A stretch of 64,000 nt of DNA. Origin: Rhodobacter sp. SGA-6-6. Its GTDB lineage: Bacteria > Pseudomonadota > Alphaproteobacteria > Rhodobacterales > Rhodobacteraceae. Made by a program: the position numbers and the translations under genes. The DNA lies in assembly GCF_011043545.1 (NCBI RefSeq), contig NZ_JAAKGP010000004.1, forward strand, positions 285,642-349,641, given 5' to 3'. Below the pieces are notes generated by a model, which saw nothing but the letters and a program-made list of their open reading frames with translations, was not told the DNA's origin and made no database searches. Every line of letters starts with the position of its first letter. Within the stretch, counting starts at the first letter, position 1. This document shows positions 1-8,402 of this stretch, in pieces.

Positions 1-179
1 CCGCCATCTCGACGCCGACGCAAAGCGCCATCGCACTGGCGGTCTACGGCACCGGCAGCGTGGCCGAGGCCTGCGCGCTGGCCGCCGCCGGGCCGCGGGC
101 CTGGCTGGCCGCGCCCCGTGCGCTTTCCGAAGACCGCCTTGCCGCCGCCGCCCTGGCCCTGACCGGAGACACCCCATGA
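1..179 (+). CDS. cobE: CobE cobalamin biosynthesis protein, C-terminal part (5' end outside window)
   Basis: Only the last 58 codons are present, read from base 3 to the TGA at 177-179. The fragment contains [14 protein letters not shown] followed by [11 protein letters not shown]. This pattern is typical of the small CobE protein and the C-terminal domain of CbiG, which act in the corrin-ring stage of cobalamin synthesis. The stop overlaps the start of cobM (ATGA), so the two are almost certainly co-translated. The family call rests on the short C-terminal signature and on the cob neighbours; the N-terminal half cannot be seen. Confidence 0.8.
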   Translation, partial: AISTPTQSAIALAVYGTGSVAEACALAAAGPRAWLAAPRALSEDRLAAAALALTGDTP

Positions 180-949
180 CCGTGCATTTCATCGGCGCCG
201 GCCCCGGCGCGCCCGACCTCTTGACGCTGCGCGGCCGCGACCTGATCGCCGTCTGCCCGGTCTGCCTTTACGCCGGATCGCTGATCCCCGAGGCGGTGCT
301 GGCGCATTGCCCGCCCGGCGCGCGGATCGTCAACACCGCGCCGATGGATCTGGACGCCATCGTCGCCGAGATCATGGCCGCCCATGCCGAGGGCCTCGAC
401 GTGGCGCGGCTGCATTCCGGCGACCTGTCGGTCTGGTCGGCGATGGGAGAACAGGTGCGGCGGCTGCGGGCGCTGGACATCCCCTATACGGTGACGCCCG
501 GCGTGCCCTCCTTCGCCGCCGCCGCCGCCACGCTGGGGATGGAGCTGACGCTGCCGGGGCTGGCGCAGAGCCTGGTGCTGACCCGCACCGGCGGCCGCGC
601 CTCGCCGATGCCGGGGGGCGAGACGCTGGCGAACTTCGCCGCCACCGGGGCGACGCTGGCGATCCACCTGTCGATCCACCGGCTGGGGGAGGTGGCTGCG
701 GAACTGGCGGCCTACTACGGCGCCGATTGCCCGGTGGCGGTGGTCTGGCGCGCGACATGGCCCGACGAGCGGGTGGTGCGCGGCACCTTGGCGACCATCG
801 CCGCGGAGGTGGGCGAGACGATGGAGCGCACGGCGCTGATCCTGGTCGGCCGGACGCTGGCGCAGGAGGGCTTCGCCGAAAGCCGGCTCTACGCCGCCGA
901 CTACGACCGCCGCTTCCGCGCCGGCCGGGCGGACATGGTGCGCGAATGA
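176..949 (+). CDS. cobM: Precorrin-4 C11-methyltransferase CobM
   Basis: A 257-residue SAM-dependent methyltransferase of the tetrapyrrole methylase fold that methylates C-11 of precorrin-4 to give precorrin-5. The N-terminal [20 protein letters not shown] carries the glycine-rich GAGPGxPDLLT loop. [15 protein letters not shown] and the VTPGVPSF stretch are the other family signatures. Length matches the family. The ATG overlaps the cobE stop by 3 bp, and its own TGA overlaps the cobB ATG (ATGA). It acts in the cytoplasm in the aerobic route, consistent with cobF being present. Confidence 0.96.
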   Translation: MTVHFIGAGPGAPDLLTLRGRDLIAVCPVCLYAGSLIPEAVLAHCPPGARIVNTAPMDLDAIVAEIMAAHAEGLDVARLHSGDLSVWSAMGEQVRRLRALDIPYTVTPGVPSFAAAAATLGMELTLPGLAQSLVLTRTGGRASPMPGGETLANFAATGATLAIHLSIHRLGEVAAELAAYYGADCPVAVVWRATWPDERVVRGTLATIAAEVGETMERTALILVGRTLAQEGFAESRLYAADYDRRFRAGRADMVRE

Positions 950-2235
950 CGCCGGGCTTGATCGTCTCGGCCCCCGCCTCGGGCACCGGCAAGACCACGG
1001 TCATGCTGGGCCTGCTGCGCTGCCTGGCCGAGGACGGCGTGGCGGTGCAGCCCTACAAATGCGGGCCGGATTACATCGACCCGGCCTTCCACCGCGCCGC
1101 CTGCGGGCGGGAGAGCTTCAACCTCGACTCATGGGCGATGCCCCGCGGCCTGCTGGCCACGCAGCTGGCGCGGGGCAGCGATGTCGCGCTGGCCGAGGGC
1201 TCGATGGGCCTCTTCGACGGCGTGGCCTTCCCGGGCGAGGCCGGCACCGGCGCCAGCGCCGATATCGCCGCGCTGACCGGCTGGCCGGTGGTGGTGGTGC
1301 TGGATGTCTCGGGCCAGGCGCAGACCGCCGCGGCGCTGGCCTTGGGGATGGCGCGGTTCCGCATGGATGTGCCGGTGGCCGGGGTGATCCTGAACCGCGT
1401 CGCCTCGCCCCGGCACGAGCGGCTGTGCCGGCTGGGGATGCAGGCGGCGGGGCTGCGGGTCTTCGGCGCCCTGCCCCGGCGCGGCGACCTGACCCTCCCC
1501 GAGCGGCACCTGGGGCTGGTGCAGGCGGTGGAGCATCCCGATCTGGAAACCGCCGTCGCCCGCTACGCCGCCTTCCTGCGCGAGCATGTCGACCTGACGG
1601 CGATCAGGGCCGCAGCGGCGGGCGGGGCCGACCTTGGCGCGACCACCCTGCCGCCGCCGCCCGGCCAGCGCATCGCCCTGGCCCGCGATGCGGCGTTTTC
1701 CTTCACCTATCCGCATCTCCTCGACGCCTGGCGCCGGCAGGGGGCCGAGGTGCTGCCCTTCTCGCCGCTGGCCGACGAGCCGCCACCGGCGGCAGATGTC
1801 TGCTGGCTGCCGGGCGGCTACCCCGAACTGCACGCCGGACGGATCGCCGCCGCCGGCCGCTTCCTTGCCGGGTTGCGCGCCTTCCCGGGGCCGGTCCATG
1901 GCGAATGCGGCGGCTACATGGTGCTGGGGGAGGCGCTGGTCGACGCCTCCGGCACCCGCCACGCGATGGCCGGGCTGCTCGGCCTGGTCACCAGCTACGA
2001 GAAGCGGAAGATGCACCTCGGCTACCGGCTGGCCGAGCTGGCCGCGCCGATCCCCGGCCACGGCCCCGGCAGCCGCCTGCGCGGGCACGAGTTCCACTAT
2101 TCCACCATCCTGTCGCAGCCCGACGCGCCGCTGGCCCGCGTCACCGATGCCGAAGGCGCCGAGGTGGCCGAGACCGGATCGCGCCGGGGCCGCGTCACCG
2201 GCACCTTCTTCCACCTGATCTCGGGGGTCGCATGA
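946..2235 (+). CDS. cobB: Cobyrinic/hydrogenobyrinic acid a,c-diamide synthase CobB
   Basis: A 429-residue ATP- and glutamine-dependent amidotransferase that amidates the a and c side chains of (hydrogeno)byrinic acid. The ATP loop [11 protein letters not shown] is at residues 8-18. A class I glutamine amidotransferase domain follows, with the nucleophile in HGECGGYM (Cys about 321). The start is the ATG at 946, which overlaps the cobM stop and places the P-loop at the very N-terminus as usual. The reading frame stays open upstream, but that part overlaps cobM and is not coding. Its stop overlaps the cobA start. Confidence 0.96.
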   Translation: MTPGLIVSAPASGTGKTTVMLGLLRCLAEDGVAVQPYKCGPDYIDPAFHRAACGRESFNLDSWAMPRGLLATQLARGSDVALAEGSMGLFDGVAFPGEAGTGASADIAALTGWPVVVVLDVSGQAQTAAALALGMARFRMDVPVAGVILNRVASPRHERLCRLGMQAAGLRVFGALPRRGDLTLPERHLGLVQAVEHPDLETAVARYAAFLREHVDLTAIRAAAAGGADLGATTLPPPPGQRIALARDAAFSFTYPHLLDAWRRQGAEVLPFSPLADEPPPAADVCWLPGGYPELHAGRIAAAGRFLAGLRAFPGPVHGECGGYMVLGEALVDASGTRHAMAGLLGLVTSYEKRKMHLGYRLAELAAPIPGHGPGSRLRGHEFHYSTILSQPDAPLARVTDAEGAEVAETGSRRGRVTGTFFHLISGVA

Positions 2236-2951
2236 GCGGGTTCGTCAGCTTCGTCTCCTCCGGCCCCGGCGACCCGGAGCTGCTGACGCTGAAGGCGGCA
2301 GACCGGCTGCGGCGGGCCGATGTGGTGCTCTATGACGACCTCTCCGCCGGGCCGATCCTCAATCTGGCCGCCGTCGGGGCCGACCTGATCTCGGTCGGCA
2401 AAAGGGCGGGCCGCGCCTCGCCGCGGCAGGATCACGTCAGCCGGCTGCTCGTGGACCATGCCCGCACCGGCGCGCGGGTGGTGCGGTTGAAGTCCGGCGA
2501 TTCCGGGCTGTTCGGGCGGCTGGAGGAGGAGATCGCGGCGCTGAAGGAAGCGGGCGTGCCGTTCGAGATCGTGCCCGGCGTCACCGCACCCTCCGCTGCC
2601 GCCGCTGCCGCCGGCATCCCGCTGACCCGGCGGGGGACGGCGCGGCGGGTGCAGTTCGTCACCGGCCACGACGTGACCGGCCGCCTGCCCGAGGGGCTGA
2701 ACTGGACCGCGCTCGCCGACCCGCAGGCGGTGACCGCGGTGTTCATGGCGCGGGCGACCTTCCCGCAGCTGGCCGCCTGGCTGATCGCCCACGGCCTGCC
2801 GCCCGACACGCCCGCGCTGCTGGCGCAGGGCGTCTCCACCCCGGCCCAGGCGCTGCAGCGCGACACCGTGGCCGGGCTGGCGGCGCATCTGGCCGGGGCC
2901 GCCCCCGACCCGGCGCCGACGCTGATCCTTTACGGGGCCTTGGCGGGGTGA
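2232..2951 (+). CDS. cobA: Uroporphyrinogen-III C-methyltransferase CobA (SUMT)
   Basis: A 239-residue SAM-dependent methyltransferase that converts uroporphyrinogen III to precorrin-2, the entry step into cobalamin and siroheme. It is a stand-alone SUMT with no CysG oxidase domain. Visible signatures are SSGPGDPELLTLKAADRL near the N-terminus, ADVVLYDDL, RLKSGDSGLFGR and EIVPGVTAPSAAAA. The ATG at 2232 overlaps the cobB TGA. Its 3' end runs 22 bp into the oppositely oriented cobF tail, so cobA and cobF are convergent with no room for a separate terminator. Confidence 0.95.
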   Translation: MSGFVSFVSSGPGDPELLTLKAADRLRRADVVLYDDLSAGPILNLAAVGADLISVGKRAGRASPRQDHVSRLLVDHARTGARVVRLKSGDSGLFGRLEEEIAALKEAGVPFEIVPGVTAPSAAAAAAGIPLTRRGTARRVQFVTGHDVTGRLPEGLNWTALADPQAVTAVFMARATFPQLAAWLIAHGLPPDTPALLAQGVSTPAQALQRDTVAGLAAHLAGAAPDPAPTLILYGALAG

Positions 2952-3679
2952 CGGCGCAGCAGGTAGATGTCCATGATCCAGCCATGCGCCGCCCGCGCGG
3001 CCTCGCGCGCCGCAACGATGCGCGGCCCCGCCTCGGCCAGCGGCCCGCGGTCGGTGATCTGGTTCGCCATCCCGACATAGGCGCCCCACCAGATCTGGAC
3101 CCCCTCGGGCGGCAGGGTCCGGAACGAGGCCTCGCCGTCCAGCATGACGACCAGCGTGTCCACCCCCTCGGGCCAGCCGCCCTCGCGCAGCCGGCGGCCG
3201 GTGGTGACGAGGAAGGGCGCGCCGAGGTCGTTCAGGGGCACGCCATGCGCCGCGGCCAGCACCTGCGGCGACATCAGGCCGGGGATCACCGTCACCTCCG
3301 CCCCCGGCAGCCGCGCGGCGATGCGCAGCGTGCTGTCGTAGAGCGAAGGGTCGCCCCAGACCAGCAGCGCCACCACCTTCGCGCCCGGATGGGCGGCGAT
3401 GGCCTCGGCCCAGCGGGCGGCGATGGCGTCGTGCCAGTCGTTCACCCGGGAGAGATAGGACGGGTTGGCCGGATCGCGCACCGGCATGTCGAATTCGGCC
3501 AGCACGGCGGGATTCTCCAGCACCTCGGCGCAGATCGCCCGGCGCAGCTCGGCCAGATCGGCCTTGTCCTTTCCCTTGCGCGGGATCAGAACCAGATCGG
3601 CCCGGTTCAGCGCCCGGATGGCCTGAAGGGTCAGGTGCTCCGGGTTGCCCGTGCCGATACCGATGAGCAGAAGTTCCAT
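2930..3679 (-). CDS. cobF: Precorrin-6A synthase (deacetylating) CobF
   Basis: A 249-residue methyltransferase-fold enzyme that methylates C-1 of precorrin-5 and releases the two-carbon fragment as acetate, giving precorrin-6A. This step marks the oxygen-dependent cobalamin route. MELLLIGIGTGNPEHLTLQA, VLIPRKGKDKADLAELRR and VVALLVWGDPSLYDSTLR are characteristic of CobF. It is the only cob gene here on the minus strand. Its start codon overlaps the start codon of the plus-strand kinase gene by two bases, and its end overlaps cobA by 22 bp. Its promoter must therefore lie inside the neighbouring coding sequence. Confidence 0.95.
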   Translation of the reverse strand: MELLLIGIGTGNPEHLTLQAIRALNRADLVLIPRKGKDKADLAELRRAICAEVLENPAVLAEFDMPVRDPANPSYLSRVNDWHDAIAARWAEAIAAHPGAKVVALLVWGDPSLYDSTLRIAARLPGAEVTVIPGLMSPQVLAAAHGVPLNDLGAPFLVTTGRRLREGGWPEGVDTLVVMLDGEASFRTLPPEGVQIWWGAYVGMANQITDRGPLAEAGPRIVAAREAARAAHGWIMDIYLLRRHPAKAP

Positions 3680-4535
3680 GCCTGACCCCGCTTGCCTTTC
3701 GCCCCAGAAACCACTCCCGCCCCGGGAAGGGAAGCCCCCCCTGCGGGTGGCGGGGCATATGGGAGAGCTGATCCAGGGCCGCCTCGGGCCCCAGGGGCCG
3801 GTGGCGCTGGTCACCCTGCCCTGCCCGGTGCTGGCGGTGACGGCGCGGCGGGAGCCGGGGGCCTTCGCGCTGCACCTCGAAGGCGAGGTGGCGCTGGACG
3901 CCGACCGCGCGGCGGCGCTGCTGCGGGCGCTGGAGCTGCCGGTCGCGGGGCGGTTCACCTTGCGGGGCGACCTGCCGCCCGGCGGCGGCGCGGGGGCCTC
4001 CACCGCCGCGCTGGTGGCGCTGGCGCGGGCGGCGGGGGCGGAGGAGGCGCGGATCGCTACGGCCTGCCGCGTGGTGGAGGGGGCCACCGACCCGCTGATG
4101 TTCGCCGAACCGGGGCGGCTCCTCTGGGCCTCTCGGCAGGCCCGGGTGCTGGCGCATCTGCCCCCGCTGCCGCGGCTGGAGATGTTGGCGGGCTTCCACG
4201 GCCCCGCCCGGCGCACCGATCCCGAGGATCAGGATTTCCCCGACATCGCCGACCTCGCCGCCGCCTGGCCCGACGCCTGCCGCTCGGCCGAAGGCGTGGC
4301 GGCACTGGCCAGCACCTCGGCCCGCCGGACGCTCGGCTCGCGCGGCCCGACAGGGGACCCGACCGAGCGGCTGGCGGAGCGGCTGGGGGCTGCCGGTTTT
4401 GCCATCGGCCACACCGGCCCGGCGCGGGCGCTGCTGTTCCTGCCGGGAAAGGTGCCGGAAGAGGCGGAGGCGGCGCTGCGCGCGGCGGGCTTCCGCGGCA
4501 TCCTGCGCTACGGCATCGGAGACGGACATGCGTGA
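3678..4535 (+). CDS. GHMP-type kinase, PduX-like (probable L-threonine kinase)
   Basis: A 285-residue protein. VAGHMGELIQGRLG near residue 24 matches the HGELxQG-type start of PduX-like proteins, and PPGGGAGASTAAL at residues 100-112 fits the GHMP ATP-binding motif. PduX phosphorylates L-threonine, giving threonine phosphate for the aminopropanol arm of cobalamin. The direct overlap with cobC, the next enzyme of that arm, supports this role (inference). The start is uncertain: the ATG at 3678 is chosen because an ATG further upstream (3645) would run into cobF; a shorter form beginning near residue 24 is possible. Its stop overlaps cobC by 8 bp. Confidence 0.8.
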   Translation: MPDPACLSPQKPLPPREGKPPLRVAGHMGELIQGRLGPQGPVALVTLPCPVLAVTARREPGAFALHLEGEVALDADRAAALLRALELPVAGRFTLRGDLPPGGGAGASTAALVALARAAGAEEARIATACRVVEGATDPLMFAEPGRLLWASRQARVLAHLPPLPRLEMLAGFHGPARRTDPEDQDFPDIADLAAAWPDACRSAEGVAALASTSARRTLGSRGPTGDPTERLAERLGAAGFAIGHTGPARALLFLPGKVPEEAEAALRAAGFRGILRYGIGDGHA

Positions 4536-5481
4536 CCACGGCGGCAACCTCGACGCGGCGAGGACCCGCTACGGAGCGGGTGACTGGATCGACCTGTCGA
4601 CCGGGATCAACCGCGTCCCCTGGCCGGTCCCCGTCCTGCCCGCCCGCGCCTGGACCGACCTGCCGACCCGGGCCGACATGGACCGTCTGGCAGAGGCAGC
4701 CCGCAGGGCCTGGGGTGTCACCGGCGCGGTGGTGCCGCTGGCCGGGGCCAGCCAGGCGATCCAGCTTGTGCCGCATCTCGCGCCGCCCGGCCTCGCCCGG
4801 GTGCTGTCGCCGACCTACAACGAACATGCCGCCGCCTTGGCGCAGGCCGGCTGGCGGGTGGAGGAGGTGGCGGAGCCGCGGGCGCTGGAAGGCGCGGACA
4901 TGGCGGTGGTGGTGAACCCCAACAACCCCGACGGCCGCGATCTGCCGCCCTCCGCCCTTCTGGACCTGCTGCAGAAGGTCGGCACGCTGGTGGTGGACGA
5001 AAGCTTCGCCGACCCGACGCCGGAGTTGTCGCTGGCCGGGGAAACGGGGCGCGGGAACCTCTGGGTGCTGCGCTCCTTCGGCAAGTTCTACGGGCTGGCG
5101 GGGCTGCGGCTCGGCTTCGCCCTCGGGGCCCCGGAGGCAGCGGAACGGCTGGCCGCGCTGGCCGGCCCTTGGCCCGTCTGCGGCGCGGCGGTGGAGATCG
5201 GCGCCCGCGCGCTGGCCGATACCGGCTGGCAGGCCGCCACCGCCGCCCGGCTGGCCGAGGATGCACACCGGATGGACCGCCTGTCGCCCTGGCCGCTGGC
5301 CGGCGGCACCACGCTCTTCCGCCTCTACGACACCCCCGATGCCGCTGCGGCGCAGGACGCCCTCGCCCGTCACCGCATCTGGAGCCGCATCTTCCCCTGG
5401 TCGCGGCGGCTGATCCGCCTGGGCCTGCCCGCACCGCAGGAATGGGGCCGGGTGGACCGCGCCCTGGCAACCGCGAATTGA
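4528..5481 (+). CDS. cobC: L-threonine-O-3-phosphate decarboxylase CobC (CobD in enteric nomenclature)
   Basis: A 317-residue PLP enzyme of the class I/II aminotransferase fold that decarboxylates threonine phosphate to aminopropanol phosphate for the nucleotide loop of cobalamin. MRDHGGNLDAARTRYG is the typical N-terminus. The substrate-loop NPNNPDGR is at residues 130-137, Asp157 in VVDESF contacts the PLP ring, and the Schiff-base lysine is Lys186 in RSFGKFYGL. The ATG at 4528 overlaps the preceding gene by 8 bp, so the two are co-translated. A cobalamin riboswitch begins right after the stop. Confidence 0.94.
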   Translation: MRDHGGNLDAARTRYGAGDWIDLSTGINRVPWPVPVLPARAWTDLPTRADMDRLAEAARRAWGVTGAVVPLAGASQAIQLVPHLAPPGLARVLSPTYNEHAAALAQAGWRVEEVAEPRALEGADMAVVVNPNNPDGRDLPPSALLDLLQKVGTLVVDESFADPTPELSLAGETGRGNLWVLRSFGKFYGLAGLRLGFALGAPEAAERLAALAGPWPVCGAAVEIGARALADTGWQAATAARLAEDAHRMDRLSPWPLAGGTTLFRLYDTPDAAAAQDALARHRIWSRIFPWSRRLIRLGLPAPQEWGRVDRALATAN

Positions 5482-5490
5482 CAGGCCGTC

Positions 5491-5600
5491 CGCGGGGGCG
5501 TAACCCTGTCCCCGCAGCCTCGATGGGAGAAGCCGGTGAGATACCGGCACGGTCGCGCCACTGTGACCGGGGTTTACCCCCGGAAGTCAGACCTCCGATC
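5491..5600 (+). promoter_or_regulatory. Cobalamin riboswitch upstream of cbtBA
   Basis: The region between cobC and cbtB holds a GCGGGG/CCCCGC stem (5492-5497 with 5510-5515). The core AAGCCGGTGAGATACCGGC follows, then the CGCCACTGTGA element, then the B12 box GGAAGTCAGACC at 5582-5593. It is shorter than the classical aptamer and lacks the long 5' GGTGCC arm, as in the compact class often found ahead of cbt genes. The cbtB ribosome site AAGGAG (5633-5638) lies 40 bp downstream, so either translational or transcriptional control is possible. Confidence 0.9.
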
Positions 5601-5644
5601 CGGCTCATAACTTCAACGGGACGCGCAATCCCAAGGAGACCTCG

Positions 5645-5854
5645 ATGTCGGACATCGCCTTCGCCCCCGCCTACCCCATTTCCATCCCCACCCGGGAAAT
5701 CCTGCCCTGGGCGGTCTTCGCCGGGCTGATCCTGATCCTCGCCGTCTATTTCGTCGGCGCCGAGGAAGGCGCGCTGGCGCTGGTCGATACCGGCGGCGTC
5801 ATCCACGAATTCGTGCATGACGGCCGGCACCTCCTCGGCTTCCCCTGCCACTGA
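5645..5854 (+). CDS. cbtB: Cobalt transporter subunit CbtB
   Basis: A 69-residue protein with one membrane segment (about residues 19-40, ILPWAVFAGLILILAVYFVG) and the C-terminal histidine-rich tail IHEFVHDGRHLLGFPCH, the CbtB hallmark presumed to bind the metal. CbtB works with the multi-span CbtA, encoded 11 bp downstream, in cobalt uptake for cobalamin. A clear AAGGAG ribosome site sits 6 bp before the ATG. It lies directly behind a cobalamin riboswitch, so it should be expressed when cobalamin is short. Confidence 0.94.
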   Translation: MSDIAFAPAYPISIPTREILPWAVFAGLILILAVYFVGAEEGALALVDTGGVIHEFVHDGRHLLGFPCH

Positions 5855-5865
5855 CGGAGGCCGAG

Positions 5866-6603
5866 ATGATGGGAAATCTTCTTCTGCGCGGCATGATCGC
5901 CGGGCTGATCGCGGGTGTGCTGGCCTTTGCCGTCGCCTATACCCTCGGCGAACCCGAGGTGAACTATGCCATCGGGCTGGAGGAACAGAAGGCCATCGCC
6001 GCCGGCGAGGACCCTTCGGCAGAACCCGAGATCGTCAGCCGCGAGGTGCAGTCGACCATCGGCCTGGCCACCGGCATCCTGGCCTTCGGCGCGGCGGCAG
6101 GCGGCATCTTCGCGCTGGTCTTCGCCTATGCCTACGGCCGCGCCACCACTTTGGGCGCCCGGGGCACCTCGGCGCTGCTGGCGGTGGCGGCCTATGTCGC
6201 GGTGGTGATCGTGCCGCAGGTGAAATACGCGCCGAACCCGCCCGCGGTGGGCAGCGGCGAGACCATCGGGGCGCGCACCTCGCTGTTCTTCGGGCTGCTG
6301 GTGGTGTCGATCGCGCTGATGGTGCTGGCGGTGCTGCTGGCGCGGCGGCTGTGGGCGCAGGGCGCCTGGCGGGCCGGGATCACCGCCGGGCTGGCCTGGC
6401 TGGCGGCGGTGGTCGTGGTGCTGCTGGCGCTGCCTTCGGTGAAAGAGGTGCCGGCGGATTTCTCGGCGGATTCGCTCTACCGCTTCCGCATGGTCTCGCT
6501 GGCCATCCACGCCGTCCTCTGGGCCGGGATCGGGCTGATCTTCGGCGCGCTGGCCGAGCGGCTGATCGCCGCCTCGCCCCGGCTGCGGCCCGCGGCGGCC
6601 TGA
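5866..6603 (+). CDS. cbtA: Cobalt transporter subunit CbtA
   Basis: A 245-residue integral membrane protein with about five hydrophobic spans: near residues 3-25, 65-95, 103-122, 142-163 and 172-190, with a further C-terminal span near 210-232. The N-terminal LLRGMIAGLIAGVLAFAVAY and the EPEVNYAIGLE segment after the first span are typical of CbtA. It forms the predicted channel partner of CbtB. Same transcript as cbtB (11 bp gap) and so under the same cobalamin riboswitch. Confidence 0.93.
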   Translation: MMGNLLLRGMIAGLIAGVLAFAVAYTLGEPEVNYAIGLEEQKAIAAGEDPSAEPEIVSREVQSTIGLATGILAFGAAAGGIFALVFAYAYGRATTLGARGTSALLAVAAYVAVVIVPQVKYAPNPPAVGSGETIGARTSLFFGLLVVSIALMVLAVLLARRLWAQGAWRAGITAGLAWLAAVVVVLLALPSVKEVPADFSADSLYRFRMVSLAIHAVLWAGIGLIFGALAERLIAASPRLRPAAA

Positions 6604-6641
6604 GCCTGCGGCCGCCCGCCCAATGCAGGCGGCCATGACCG

Positions 6642-7232
6642 ATGCGGTTCCCCGCCTTCCTCCTCGCCGGCCTGCTGGCGCTGGCGCCCGCACCGGCCCC
6701 GGCCCATTCCGGTAAGGTCGTCGCGCCCGGCGACGGCATTGCCATCGCCAGCCTGAGCCATGGCCAGATGGCGGTGATCGCCCGCCACCGCGGCGAAATC
6801 CTTGCCCTTGCCGCGCGGCACTACCCGCCGGACGACGGGCTGCGGCGGCTGACCAACTATGCCGCGCTGCAACATGCCTGGTGCCTCTGGGGGCTGATGC
6901 CCGGCACCATCAGGGACGAGGCCAGCCCCTTCAACCTCTGCGCCCATGCCGCGCTGGCGGCGACGCGCGACACGCTGCTGCGGCTGGAAGAATTGCGGCC
7001 GGGCGACCCGGAGGTCGCCGGGCTGGTGCGCCGGGTGGAGGTGGACATGATGGCGGAAGGCTCGGCGCTGGCGCTGTGCCAATACAGCGGCACCGCCTTC
7101 GACACCGCCACCCTGATCCGCCCGGACTGGTCCGCCCTTCCCCGCCATTGGCCGAGCGTTGCCGCCCTGCTGGCGGTGGCGGCGCTGGCGGCGGCAGGGC
7201 TGGCCGCGCTGCGGATGCCGCGCCGTGGATGA
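6642..7232 (+). CDS. Unrecognised exported/membrane-anchored protein downstream of cbtBA
   Basis: 196 residues, family not recognised. A signal peptide is visible at residues 1-21 (MRFPAFLLAGLLALAPAPAPA). A soluble, helix-rich region follows with four histidines among its first 65 residues and cysteines in QHAWCLWG, FNLCAH and LALCQYSG. A C-terminal hydrophobic span (about 168-189) ends in basic residues (MPRRG). That suggests a periplasmic domain anchored by its C-terminus. It lies 38 bp after cbtA and overlaps the next gene by 8 bp, so it probably belongs to the riboswitch-controlled transcript. Any link to cobalt is from position only. Ribosome site is weak. Confidence 0.7.
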   Translation: MRFPAFLLAGLLALAPAPAPAHSGKVVAPGDGIAIASLSHGQMAVIARHRGEILALAARHYPPDDGLRRLTNYAALQHAWCLWGLMPGTIRDEASPFNLCAHAALAATRDTLLRLEELRPGDPEVAGLVRRVEVDMMAEGSALALCQYSGTAFDTATLIRPDWSALPRHWPSVAALLAVAALAAAGLAALRMPRRG

Positions 7233-8133
7233 GCCGCTGGAAACCGGGGCGCTGCTGGCGTCGATGTTCGGCGCCGAGGGGCATCTGTGGAGCGTCGGCA
7301 CCCTGTCGGCCTTCATGGCGCTGGAGGGCTGCGGCACCCCGGAGCAGACGCCCTCGGGCCTGATCCTTGCGGCAGGCGGCAGCCGCGCCCGGCTGCGCCC
7401 CGGCGCGCAGCTGCTGGCCTTCGAGACGCTGAGCAGCGATCCGCGCGGCTGGAACCACGGCATCGCGCTCTGCCTGCCGGGAACGCCCGGCAAGCCCTCG
7501 GGCCGCATCACCCGCGTATCGGACGATGATCCGATAATCCCCGCCGACCGCGGCCACCCGGTGCTGGACCTCGGCCTCGGCCAGGGGCCGGTGCGGGCGC
7601 TGTTCCGGCCCGCCTCGGAGGACGCCTTCGCCGCCGCGGGGCTGGCCTGGAGCGAGGCGGCGGCGATCCTTGCCCCGCTGCCGGGAGAGTGGATCGTCGA
7701 CACGCCGGTGCTGCGGGTGGAACGGGCAGGCGCCGTGCTGCATTCCGTCCCGCAGGCGCTGGAGACCGGCCGCAGCCATGCCGAGACCACGCCGGTGCCG
7801 CCCGGGCTGATCCCGCTGGCGCATGTCTTCCCGCCGCATCCGGCGCGGCACCGGCCGGGAGAGCCGATGGCCTTCGATCCCGCCCGCCATGCCCGGTTCC
7901 AGGCGATCCTGTCCCGCCACGGCCGCCCCGACCTCTGGGCGCTGAAGCAGGAGGTGATGGCGCAACTGGCCGAGGGCCGCTTCGCCCCGCCCGAGACCGA
8001 CCGCCACGGCGCTACGGTGGTGCGGGTGGCGCTGCGCCAGCACCTGCACCTGCAAGGGCCGCCGCCGCGGGAGTGGCTGGACCGCTTCGACCGCCCGCTG
8101 CTGCGCGCGCTGGAAGAGGGGCCCGGGCGGTAG
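7225..8133 (+). CDS. Unrecognised cytosolic protein, translationally coupled to the preceding gene
   Basis: 302 residues from a GTG at 7225 that overlaps the preceding stop by 8 bp, which suggests translational coupling. An in-frame ATG further upstream would lie wholly inside the previous gene, so GTG is preferred. No signal peptide, membrane span or nucleotide-binding motif is visible. Conspicuous segments are SDPRGWNHGIALCLPG, SDDDPIIPADRGHPVLDLGLG and a C-terminal helical part rich in Arg and Leu with RQHLHLQG. I do not recognise the family. Strong codon bias and tight linkage support a real gene. It is the last gene before a hairpin-rich convergent junction. Confidence 0.7.
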   Translation: MDEPLETGALLASMFGAEGHLWSVGTLSAFMALEGCGTPEQTPSGLILAAGGSRARLRPGAQLLAFETLSSDPRGWNHGIALCLPGTPGKPSGRITRVSDDDPIIPADRGHPVLDLGLGQGPVRALFRPASEDAFAAAGLAWSEAAAILAPLPGEWIVDTPVLRVERAGAVLHSVPQALETGRSHAETTPVPPGLIPLAHVFPPHPARHRPGEPMAFDPARHARFQAILSRHGRPDLWALKQEVMAQLAEGRFAPPETDRHGATVVRVALRQHLHLQGPPPREWLDRFDRPLLRALEEGPGR

Positions 8134-8169
8134 GAGTGCCGGAACCTCGCGCCTGTTCGGGCGGGACAA

Positions 8170-8371
8170 GGCGAGGCACTGCCTCGCCCCCGCCCGTGCG
8201 CAACGGTGCACCCGGATACGATGGCGGCACGAGACCCGGAGAGGCCAGCGCCCGACCCGGCGGGCGAGAAGCGCCCGCCGAGGGCGGGGCGGGCGCTGGC
8301 CGGGCCTTTGAGGCCCGGCCGGGACAAGGGGAACCGTTGCGCTTTGGCGAAGGCACGCGCCTTCGCCAAGG
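8170..8371. terminator. Cluster of three hairpins between convergent genes
   Basis: The junction between the plus-strand gene ending at 8133 and gbcB ending at 8403 contains three strong inverted repeats. GGCGAGGC/GCCTCGCC is at 8170-8177 and 8181-8188. GGCCGGGCC/GGCCCGGCC is at 8298-8306 and 8312-8320. TTGGCGAAGGC/GCCTTCGCCAA is at 8344-8354 and 8359-8369 with a 4-base loop. None has a long T-run. Their place between convergent genes fits factor-independent or mixed termination in both directions (inference). I see no gene in this 269 bp. Confidence 0.6.
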
Positions 8372-8402
8372 AAGCCCGGCAAGAAGTGCCTGAATCCGCC
8401 CC

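Noticed and set aside
307..945. Upstream extension of cobB to 642 codons
   Set aside because: The extra part overlaps cobM entirely and has no homology-like features. The P-loop fits the ATG at 946.
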